From Thermoplasmatota archaeon (lineage in GTDB: Archaea; Thermoplasmatota; Thermoplasmata; Methanomassiliicoccales; Methanomassiliicoccaceae), in assembly GCA_022709105.1 (NCBI GenBank), contig JAKIXL010000055.1:1-8647 (forward strand): 8,647 bases of DNA. The letters run 5' to 3'. Below the pieces are notes generated by a model. That model made no database searches, was not told the origin of the DNA, and saw only the letters and a list, made by a program, of their open reading frames with translations. The number at the start of each line of letters is the position of its first letter. The stretch's first letter is position 1. The position numbers were made by a program, and so were the translations under genes. Shown here piece by piece: positions 1 to 6,347 of this stretch.

Positions 1-1
1 C

Positions 2-241
2 GGACAATGGCTTCGCTCATGGCTCGGCTCTGATATTTACTCACATTATGCGCCCGATGACCGCCTCCCTGTGCTCTATCGGTATGGTTTCGGCATCAAG
101 TTGGCAAGGCTCATGGCAGACCTGTTAAGGATGAAGGTCGACGAAGATGATGTGGGCGCCCGGCAAGGGTCCGTAACGCTCAACAAGGCGCGGCTTGCCC
201 CTTACTCGGCAGACGCGGATAAGGGCAACAGGCCGGCATGA
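2..241 (+). CDS. ATP-grasp family protein, C-terminal part only (runs off the left edge)
   Basis: An open frame enters from the left edge and ends at TGA 239-241, giving the last 79 residues of a protein. It aligns without gaps to the C-terminal region of the complete ATP-grasp gene at 377-1708: about 24 of 51 residues are identical from the shared QWL motif through the shared block DLLRMK-x-DED, by hand count. This is the family's tail region beyond the catalytic ATP-grasp fold, so no active-site residue is visible. I infer the missing N-terminal part is a carboxylate-amine ligase-like ATP-grasp enzyme, making this a diverged tandem paralogue. The family assignment rests entirely on the neighbour. 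The start lies outside the window. Confidence 0.8.
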   Translation, partial: GQWLRSWLGSDIYSHYAPDDRLPVLYRYGFGIKLARLMADLLRMKVDEDDVGARQGSVTLNKARLAPYSADADKGNRPA

Positions 242-242
242 A

Positions 243-305
243 CGAGCGATATCATGCGCCATGGTTCACCGCCTCTCTCCGCCCAAGGCCATCATCGATC
301 GCTCG
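243..305. repeat. 8-bp inverted repeat between the two ATP-grasp genes
   Basis: CGAGCGAT at 243-250 is mirrored perfectly by ATCGCTCG at 298-305, with 47 bases between. It begins one base after the stop of the upstream gene. There is no T-run after it, so a classic terminator is not supported. It may be a protein-binding dyad or chance. Confidence 0.3.
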
Positions 306-361
306 GAGGGGCCCACCATCGGAACGTGATCGTCCTGATTAAGATTCTCCAGCGGAATAAG

Positions 362-368
362 TTAAATA
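362..368 (+). promoter_or_regulatory. Possible TATA box for the ATP-grasp/flippase unit
   Basis: TTAAATA occurs in a short AT-rich patch just upstream of the ATP-grasp gene. At normal archaeal spacing (about 26 bases from the box centre) transcription would begin near 390. That lies downstream of the GTG at 377 and would favour translation from ATG 416 or 419. The box is weak, and read-through from the upstream paralogue is equally possible. Confidence 0.3.
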
Positions 369-376
369 GGGATTAA

Positions 377-1708
377 GTGGTAGCCGGCCATGGAGGCCAG
401 ACCATTCCAAAGGATATGATGCCTACCGCCTACGTGATCAACATGGGCGCCAATGGCCTGGCCGTCGCCCGCACGTTAGGACGAAGCGGGGTACCGGTTA
501 TCGGCATCGACAGCCACCCCAAGGCGCCGGGGTTCGCCTCTAGGTACGTCGACCGTCTTCTGATCGAGGACATAAGGGAGGACCCCAAGGCTGCGGTAGA
601 GGCGCTCATCCAGGCAGGGGAGGGACAGGACCGCAAGGGAGTGATCTTCCCCGCGTCGGACGACGCTGTTCAACTTCTAGCCCATCATGAGCGGGAGCTT
701 TCCAAGCATTTCCATTTCAACGTACCTCCCGAAGGTGTCCGCGAGGCGATGGTCGACAAACGCCTCCAGTACAGGGAAGCGGTCCGTTTGGGAATCCCGG
801 TCCCAGAGACGTGCTTCCCTTCCGGGCCGGACGATCTTGAGATGGTCGCTTACACTGTGCGGTTCCCTGCTTTCATCAAGCCGCTGCGCTCTCACAAATG
901 GTGTGCAACCTTTGACAATAAGGGGTTCGCGGTCAAGGACGCCGAGGAGCTTCGGAATAAGATGAAGGCGATCTTCGCGTCCGGACATGAGGTGATGGTG
1001 CAGACGATAATGACCCCTACGGGGAAGGACCTCTACAGCGTAGGGGCATATTTCGGCCGGAACGGCTATGTTTCGCCGGACTTTTGTTGGCATAAGCTAA
1101 GACAATATCCTCCCAGCTTCGGCGTCGGCTCCCTCGTGAAGAGCGCTCATCAGCCTGAGGTGAGGGAGCTAGCCATTCGATTCATGAAAGGCATGGGGTA
1201 CCGCGGAATAGGATATGTGGAGTTCAAGCGGGACCAGCGGGACGGGGCCTTTAAAATGGTCGAGATGAACGCCAGGACCGGGCAGACCAATGCCCTTCAG
1301 GCCGCGGCCGGCATTCCCTTGGTCCTGTTCCAATACTGCGACCTAATCGGCCATCCATTACCGGAGGTTGGCGACTACCCCGACGGAATGGTCTGGTGGG
1401 ACAGCCTCAACGATATCAACTCGTTCTGGAGACTTTATCGGAGAGGAGAGATCAATACGTTCCAATGGCTCCAGTCCATTGCCAAGGTCGACGTACACGC
1501 CTACTATGCACTGACCGACCCTTTCCCTATGCTCTGGAGGTATAGGTACGGAGGGGAGCTGGCGAAAAAGGCCTACGACCTCCTGAGAATGAAGACCGAT
1601 GAGGATGCCTTGGACAGGTCTAGAACGGCCGTTTTTCCCGCAAAGGATAAGTTCCGGGCCATCTTCAAGAGGAGCGATGCCAAGAAGCATCAGCGGGAGG
1701 ATCTCTGA
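377..1708 (+). CDS. ATP-grasp family protein (carboxylate-amine ligase-like)
   Basis: ATP-grasp enzymes join a carboxylate to an amine or similar nucleophile through an acyl-phosphate made from ATP. Visible features are an N-terminal nucleotide-fold-like region (residues 18-45, INMGANGLAVARTLG), DK with GIPVP at 127-143 as in the family's pre-ATP-grasp region, FIKP at 167-170 whose lysine should contact ATP, VEFK at 281-284, and EMNAR at 296-300 holding the usual metal-binding Glu and Asn. Residues after about 340 form a tail shared with the truncated upstream gene. GTG 377 has an AGGGA five bases upstream. ATG 416 or 419, preceded by AAAGGA, would drop 13-14 residues that precede the conserved fold, and I cannot decide between them. 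The flippase follows after 51 bases in the same direction, so a glycan-modification or aminoacyl-ligation role in the envelope is plausible. The substrate is unknown. Confidence 0.85.
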   Translation: MVAGHGGQTIPKDMMPTAYVINMGANGLAVARTLGRSGVPVIGIDSHPKAPGFASRYVDRLLIEDIREDPKAAVEALIQAGEGQDRKGVIFPASDDAVQLLAHHERELSKHFHFNVPPEGVREAMVDKRLQYREAVRLGIPVPETCFPSGPDDLEMVAYTVRFPAFIKPLRSHKWCATFDNKGFAVKDAEELRNKMKAIFASGHEVMVQTIMTPTGKDLYSVGAYFGRNGYVSPDFCWHKLRQYPPSFGVGSLVKSAHQPEVRELAIRFMKGMGYRGIGYVEFKRDQRDGAFKMVEMNARTGQTNALQAAAGIPLVLFQYCDLIGHPLPEVGDYPDGMVWWDSLNDINSFWRLYRRGEINTFQWLQSIAKVDVHAYYALTDPFPMLWRYRYGGELAKKAYDLLRMKTDEDALDRSRTAVFPAKDKFRAIFKRSDAKKHQREDL

Positions 1709-1759
1709 TGGCTTCAAGGGAACGAATGTGATGGTGATCCGATAGGACTTGTACGAGGA

Positions 1760-3190
1760 GTGGCAAAGAACTCCCTGGCCATGGGAATGGTCCAGTTCAT
1801 AAGCCAGTTGAGCACCCTGGTCCTAGCGATGGTTCTGAGCGTCAAGCTGGTCGATGACTACCCCACCTACACCTCCGCGTTCTCAGTGGCCACCGTCCTG
1901 TTCCTGATAGCCGACCTGGGCTTGGGGACCAAGATGGTGATCGACGTGGCTCAGAACCGGGACATCGCCGGTAGAAAGCTGAGCTCCATCCTAACGATCA
2001 GGGGGACGCTTGGCACCGTTGCCGTGATATTGACGCTAGGCTTCGTTCTCATATCTGACCTCCCGTCCGATGTGGCCTTCGCGTACCTGGTCATAGCGCT
2101 ATCCAATCTTCTGGGATGGATAGCTCAGACGTTCACCTCAATGTTCACCGCCTTCGAGAAGATGCACTATGTCTTCATGACCTACTTGGTGGAGAGGATG
2201 TTCACCGTCTCCACCGCCATCGCCCTAGTGATAATGGGGTATGGGCTGGCGACAGTGGTCATGGTGGTGCTCACAGGGAGCCTGCTGTACGCGATCCTCT
2301 CATATACGGTGTGCTCCCGCCTGATAGTCAAACCTTCGAAGGAGATCAGGTTCAGGGACATCAAGGCGGACCTGAAGGGGGCCACGCCGTTCGCCATCAA
2401 CGTCGCCCTGGTGAGCACACTATACTCGATAAACGGGTTCCTCCTTCTCTCGATAATCGGCGGACTGGACGGCCTTAGCGCCGGCCAGGCGGCCAATAAC
2501 CAGTTCGTTGTCGCCTTCAATCTAGTGGCCGCCCTGATCGCGGTCCCCACGGTGTTCCGCACGGCCCTTCTCCCGGTCATAGCCCGGCTCTTCGGCTCAT
2601 CGAAGGAGATGACCAAACTGGCGCAGCAAAAGATCATGAAGTACATGTACAGCCTGGGACTCCCCATGACCTTGGGAGGAACGATCCTGGCTCACCAGAT
2701 CATCGGCCTGTTGTTCCCCGACCGGCCCGAGTCCGCCGTGGTCCTGCAGATCTTGCTGCCGGTCCTGGCCATTTCCTATTTCGGCACTGGGCAAGGGAGC
2801 CTCCTGGCCGCCGCCAACCTAATGCATCTGAGCACAATATCTTCAGTGGCGGGGGCCGCCGCCAACCTTCTGATATGTTTCCTCGCCATCCCTGCATGGG
2901 GAGCGCTGGGGGCAGCCTTGGCGTTCACGGTGGCCACATTGATAACCAACGTCATCAGCCATTATTTCATGAGCAGGAGGGTGGTGCATCTGAAGGTCTC
3001 CGATATCATCCTCCGGCCCACCCTGGCCGGTCTGGGAATGGCCTTCGTTCTCATCATGCTTCCCTGGGACAATCTGTTGCTCTCCATAATCACAGGGGCG
3101 GCGGTCTACCTTTTACTGCTCTTCGCATTGAAAGCGGTCGACCAGGAGGATATAGAGATTTTCCGAAAGGTCCTCAAGAAGGGAGCATGA
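1760..3190 (+). CDS. Wzx/MATE-like polysaccharide flippase (oligosaccharide translocase family)
   Basis: A 476-residue, almost wholly hydrophobic protein with roughly 12-14 membrane segments. Examples lie near residues 8-28, 40-57, 83-100, 106-125, 148-182, 211-234, 247-268, 300-318, 326-350, 357-378, 382-403, 422-435 and 440-458. Short charged loops separate them, and the C-terminal half resembles the polysaccharide-biosynthesis C-terminal domain. Such proteins flip lipid-linked oligosaccharides across the membrane for surface glycans or protein glycosylation. The length is normal for the family. The GTG start at 1760 keeps the conserved AKNSL-type beginning, but its GGAG (1757-1760) overlaps the start codon. 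ATG 1781 is an alternative lacking a well-placed ribosome site. It probably shares a transcript with the ATP-grasp gene 51 bases upstream. The exact glycan substrate cannot be read from the sequence. Confidence 0.88.
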   Translation: MAKNSLAMGMVQFISQLSTLVLAMVLSVKLVDDYPTYTSAFSVATVLFLIADLGLGTKMVIDVAQNRDIAGRKLSSILTIRGTLGTVAVILTLGFVLISDLPSDVAFAYLVIALSNLLGWIAQTFTSMFTAFEKMHYVFMTYLVERMFTVSTAIALVIMGYGLATVVMVVLTGSLLYAILSYTVCSRLIVKPSKEIRFRDIKADLKGATPFAINVALVSTLYSINGFLLLSIIGGLDGLSAGQAANNQFVVAFNLVAALIAVPTVFRTALLPVIARLFGSSKEMTKLAQQKIMKYMYSLGLPMTLGGTILAHQIIGLLFPDRPESAVVLQILLPVLAISYFGTGQGSLLAAANLMHLSTISSVAGAAANLLICFLAIPAWGALGAALAFTVATLITNVISHYFMSRRVVHLKVSDIILRPTLAGLGMAFVLIMLPWDNLLLSIITGAAVYLLLLFALKAVDQEDIEIFRKVLKKGA

Positions 3191-3307
3191 CGGTGCTGAG
3201 GACGAAGGATAGGGCGCTTGGCAGGCCGGAATCGATAATGTCCAAGGCCCTATGACGGCCCCTTCCGGCGAGGCCTATGGCCGCATCCTTGCCATCAGGA
3301 TGAGGAA

Positions 3308-3323
3308 CACGCCTCCCGGCGTG
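3308..3323. repeat. Short perfect stem-loop after the flippase gene
   Basis: CACGCC (3308-3313) and GGCGTG (3318-3323) form a perfect 6-bp GC-rich stem around the loop TCCC. It is not followed by a T-run. It may help 3'-end formation or RNA stability of the flippase transcript, or be chance in GC-rich DNA. Confidence 0.35.
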
Positions 3324-3410
3324 ACGTCAATGGACGTGCGAAGGGACAGGCGGCCCTCTGTCCGCAGGGAATTGCGCGTTGCCTTGGCCTTACCTTCGGC
3401 GATGTTTTCG

Positions 3411-3425
3411 GAAAAGGAATTATAC
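3411..3425 (+). promoter_or_regulatory. Probable archaeal promoter (BRE + TATA) for the HyuA-like gene
   Basis: A purine-rich GAAAAGG (3411-3417), resembling a TFB-recognition element, directly precedes AATTATAC (3418-3425), a reasonable TATA box in an otherwise GC-rich region. The expected transcription start, about 26 bases from the box centre, is near 3447. That would give a leader of about 49 bases before ATG 3496. Confidence 0.5.
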
Positions 3426-3446
3426 CATTGTACGGAATAAACGGCC

Positions 3447-3474
3447 GGCCGCGGCGGCCTGAGCCGTCGCGGCC
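3447..3474 (+). repeat. GC-rich 12-bp hairpin in the leader of the HyuA-like gene
   Basis: The left arm (3447-3458) pairs with the right arm (3463-3474) over 12 positions, with a single G-T wobble (3454 with 3467) and the four-base loop CTGA. It has no following T-run. Its first base coincides with the predicted transcription start, and its end is five bases before the ribosome-binding GAGGGA at 3480-3485. It therefore looks more like a 5'-leader structure than a terminator for the flippase gene. Confidence 0.55.
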
Positions 3475-3495
3475 ATCCTGAGGGATGAGACCGCA

Positions 3496-5460
3496 ATGAC
3501 GTTCCAGGCGAACAATGGCGTGATCTACGGACTAGGCATCGACACAGGGGGCACGTTCACCGATGCGGCGATAATGGACATGCGCAGCAACGAGGTCCTT
3601 TTCAAGGCCAAGGCGCGTACGACCCATCACGAGCTGAGCATCGGGTTGGAAGAGGCGATCGACAACGTACTGGACGCATATGGCCATCGATCCTTCGAGC
3701 CTAGCCTGGTCGGTGTTTCGACCACTCTGGCGACGAACTCGATCCTCGAGGGGAAGGGCGGTCAGGTGGGGCTGATCGGCCTGGGCTGGAAGCCGCAGGG
3801 AGGATGGGAACTGGGCGCCAAGATGCAAAGGTTCGTGGGCGGCGGTCATGATGTCCGCGGGAGATCGGTCGGTCTCCTGGATGTAGATGGCATCGATGCT
3901 GCGGCCGGAGAGATGAAAGGTCAGGTGGACAGCGTCGTGGTCTCTGGTCTGTTCAGCGTGCACAATCCCTATCATGAGATCGAGGCCGGAAAGCTCATCG
4001 GAAAAAGATACGGCATCCCGACCGTCCTGGCACACCAGCTCACCGGAGAACTGGGCGTTCATGAGCGAACAGTGACCGCCGTGCTCAACGCCAGGCTCAT
4101 CCCGGTCCTTGAGGATTTCCTTTCCAAGGTCGGGAGGATCCTGACCCGGCACGGCATCGAGGCCCCGGTCATGGTGTTCAAGGGGGACGGCACATTGATG
4201 AACATCAGGACGGCAATGGAGAGACCAGTGGATACGATCCTTTCAGGTCCGGCGGCCAGTGCCATGGGCGGAAGAGTGCTCGCCGGTCTCGAGGACTGTG
4301 TGGTCATCGACATGGGGGGCACATCCACCGACATCGCGGTCCTGCAAGGCGGAGTGCCCAAGGTCACGTCGGAAGGCTCCATGGTAGGCAGGTGGCGCAC
4401 CCGAGTGGAAGCGGTTGACATGTGGACCACGGCCTTGGGCGGGGACTCTGAGGTGAGAGCGGCCAAGGATGGAGGGGTGCTCATCGGTCCGGAGAGGGTC
4501 GTGCCCCTGTGCCACGCCTCACGGACGTTCCCAGGACTGAACGATAAGATGACCGATCTTGGTCAGGCCCGCTTCCTGTTCGCGCCACCGGGACAGCATC
4601 GTCTGTCCCAAACAGAGGAAAGGATAGTTAGTGTGCTGCGGGAGAAAGGCCCATTGGCCCCCGTCGAGCTCAAGCGGGAGCTTGACGACGTGGTGCTCCT
4701 GGACTCGCATGTCCGAGACATGCGCTCCAGGGAGGTGATACAAGGGATAGGCCTCACCCCCACCGATGTGCTCCATGCAACCGGCAAGTATGTAAAAGGT
4801 GATCGGCAAGCCTCCCTTATGGGCGTACGCCTGTTCGCTGGGGTGCTAGGGGTCAAGGACGAGGAACTGATGGAGATGGTGATGCGCTCGGTCAGCGCCA
4901 AGATAGCGGACGAGGTCGTGCGCAAGCTTCTCTCGGATGAGATAGGGGCGCTGCCGGACTCAAAATCCTTCCAGGGCGTTATGGACCTGGTCACCGGGAA
5001 CAAGAGGTGCTCCATGATATCCCTCAAGGCCAAAGTGGGCCGGCCGATCATCGGCCTGGGCGCACCAGCAAAGGAGTTCATAGCTCCACTGGCGGAACTT
5101 CTCGGTGCTCATGTGATAATACCGAACGACTATGAGGTGGGCAATGCCGTCGGCGCGGCCTGCGGACAGGTGTCCGAGTTCGTCGACGTTTTCGTATATC
5201 CTCGGGAGAAAGGGTACGCGGTGTTCTCGTCCTATAATGCGCCGATACCCTGCGGTGGCGAGGACGAGGCTGTAAAAAAGGCCCGTGAGCTCGCCACCAA
5301 GTACGCGTTGGACCGAGCGAGGGCCGCGGGAGGGGTCAATCTCACAGTGGACCTAAAGATCGAGGAGGAGAGGGGGCGCTCTAACAGTACGCTGCAGGAC
5401 GACGAACTTGTCCAGATGCGGGTGCGAGCACGTGCGGTGGGCAAGGCCCTGGAGATCTAG
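3496..5460 (+). CDS. Hydantoinase/oxoprolinase family protein (HyuA-like)
   Basis: A 654-residue member of the HyuA family (ATP-dependent N-methylhydantoinase A and 5-oxoprolinase relatives, actin/Hsp70-type ATPase fold). The N-terminal domain opens with the phosphate-binding motif DTGGTFTDA (residues 16-24). The ATNSILE stretch (79-85) matches the family's conserved TN segment. The second ATPase motif is DMGGTSTD (272-279), preceded by ILSGPAASAMGG (248-259). Residues 371-410 resemble a small winged-helix insert, followed by the family motif GLTPTDVLH (419-427). A glycine-rich stretch with GAP (519-525) and GNAVGAACG (549-557) closes the ATPase region. The start is ATG 3496, with GAGGGA ten bases upstream. 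No HyuB partner is nearby, and the cysteines are scattered, not in an Fe-S pattern. The true substrate is unknown. The gene converges on mtrAH with overlapping stop codons. Confidence 0.9.
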   Translation: MTFQANNGVIYGLGIDTGGTFTDAAIMDMRSNEVLFKAKARTTHHELSIGLEEAIDNVLDAYGHRSFEPSLVGVSTTLATNSILEGKGGQVGLIGLGWKPQGGWELGAKMQRFVGGGHDVRGRSVGLLDVDGIDAAAGEMKGQVDSVVVSGLFSVHNPYHEIEAGKLIGKRYGIPTVLAHQLTGELGVHERTVTAVLNARLIPVLEDFLSKVGRILTRHGIEAPVMVFKGDGTLMNIRTAMERPVDTILSGPAASAMGGRVLAGLEDCVVIDMGGTSTDIAVLQGGVPKVTSEGSMVGRWRTRVEAVDMWTTALGGDSEVRAAKDGGVLIGPERVVPLCHASRTFPGLNDKMTDLGQARFLFAPPGQHRLSQTEERIVSVLREKGPLAPVELKRELDDVVLLDSHVRDMRSREVIQGIGLTPTDVLHATGKYVKGDRQASLMGVRLFAGVLGVKDEELMEMVMRSVSAKIADEVVRKLLSDEIGALPDSKSFQGVMDLVTGNKRCSMISLKAKVGRPIIGLGAPAKEFIAPLAELLGAHVIIPNDYEVGNAVGAACGQVSEFVDVFVYPREKGYAVFSSYNAPIPCGGEDEAVKKARELATKYALDRARAAGGVNLTVDLKIEEERGRSNSTLQDDELVQMRVRARAVGKALEI

Positions 5461-6347
5461 AGGTCTGCGGCCGCCTGTTCCATCATCTCGTCGGCGAAGG
5501 ATGCTGCATGGCAGGCCCGCCTAGCGTGCTCGATCGGCCCGTATATGACAAAATCGCCGCCGGCCATTATAGGCATTATCGCCGAGGCCGTGTCCACGTA
5601 TTGGTATATCTTTCGCTCTTCATCCTTTAGGGCCGCCAGTGGAGAATATGATTCCACAGCATTATGGAGCGCGCAACCTGAGGGCAGCCCCCATTTGGCC
5701 TTGGAAACTATGATGGCTCTTAGAGCAGCTCCGGCCCCTTGCTCGGCGGCCATGACCGCGGTGTCTATCAGGGGCCTGGTAATCCCTGCCTTGCGTGCGA
5801 GTTCCACAAGGCCAGAGGGAAGCAGTCCCCCACCATCTTCAAGAAGGTATATCTTCCCCTTCACCCCCAGATCGGCGGGGTTGAACGCCAGGAGGACGGC
5901 GGCGGTGATGCCAGAGTCACAGATGGCTTCAAGCTCCCTCTCGGAAACGCCAGCGGTGATGGAGTTATAGACGACCCGCTCCGAGATGCCGATCTCGTGC
6001 GCGATCCTCGCCCCCACGAGCCTGACGTCGACGCTGGGGGAATCGATGAACAGCGGCATCGAGGTAATGTCAGCAGCTCTCCTGAGATGCATCTCCATGG
6101 CCTCAGCGGTCTCGGCGAACAGCATGACGCCGCCGGGCGTCGAGGTCTCTTCCATGGCCGCTGACTTAAGGGCCAGCAAGCGTTCGAAGGAGCCGGCATG
6201 GCAACGACCGGTGGTGCGGTCCTCGATGATGGTGTGCCTCGGATAGCACATTGAGCCCACCATCACTGTCCTGCGCCTTCCAGGCTGACCCCCGAACCTA
6301 ACACCAGATATCGTGAACTCGAACTGCTGGTTTTTGAACCTGAACAA
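5457..6347 (-). CDS. mtrH: MtrH-family tetrahydromethanopterin methyltransferase subunit
   Basis: MtrH catalyses methyl transfer between tetrahydromethanopterin and the corrinoid of MtrA. The 296-residue protein shows the family landmarks in order: GVRFGGQPG (15-23), LFIDSPSVDVR (99-109), RVVYNSI (124-130), SGITAAVLLAFNPAD (145-159), RPLIDTAV (191-198), GAGAALRA (204-211), KWGLPSGCALHNA (218-230) and DFVIYGPIE (265-273). It is slightly shorter than my recollection of MtrH from the membrane complex (a little over 300 residues). The start is TTG at 6345-6347, directly after the mtrA stop, with a strong GGAGG seven bases upstream. The two genes should be translationally coupled. With no other Mtr subunit gene beside it, it may equally be named mtxH, after the Methanosarcina pair. 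It ends in TAG, shared in CTAG with the opposing gene. Confidence 0.9.
   Translation of the reverse strand: MFRFKNQQFEFTISGVRFGGQPGRRRTVMVGSMCYPRHTIIEDRTTGRCHAGSFERLLALKSAAMEETSTPGGVMLFAETAEAMEMHLRRAADITSMPLFIDSPSVDVRLVGARIAHEIGISERVVYNSITAGVSERELEAICDSGITAAVLLAFNPADLGVKGKIYLLEDGGGLLPSGLVELARKAGITRPLIDTAVMAAEQGAGAALRAIIVSKAKWGLPSGCALHNAVESYSPLAALKDEERKIYQYVDTASAIMPIMAGGDFVIYGPIEHARRACHAASFADEMMEQAAADL

Larger units (their letters stand above)
3191..3495. other. Gene-poor gap between flippase and HyuA-like gene
   Basis: No convincing gene lies here. Two small frames are chained by ATGA overlaps: 22 codons from ATG 3187, which overlaps the flippase stop, then 62 codons from ATG 3252 to the stop at 3440. 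The second is Arg-rich, with no recognisable domain. The first has its purine stretch only one base from the start. I do not call either as a gene. The gap also holds a small dyad (3308-3323), a TATA-like element (3418-3425) and a strong hairpin (3447-3474). No T-run terminator is evident for the flippase unit. Confidence 0.6.

Noticed and set aside
1708..1728. A seven-codon frame (ATG 1708) overlapping the ATP-grasp stop
   Set aside because: Too short to call a gene; no evidence for a leader peptide function.
3447..3474. The strong hairpin as an intrinsic terminator of the flippase unit
   Set aside because: No T-run follows, it lies more than 250 bases past the flippase stop, and it coincides with the predicted start of the next transcript.
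5545..6246. Several long plus-strand frames opposite mtrH
   Set aside because: They are antisense shadows of a well-conserved gene in GC-rich DNA; their products are Ser/Pro/Ala-rich with no family resemblance.
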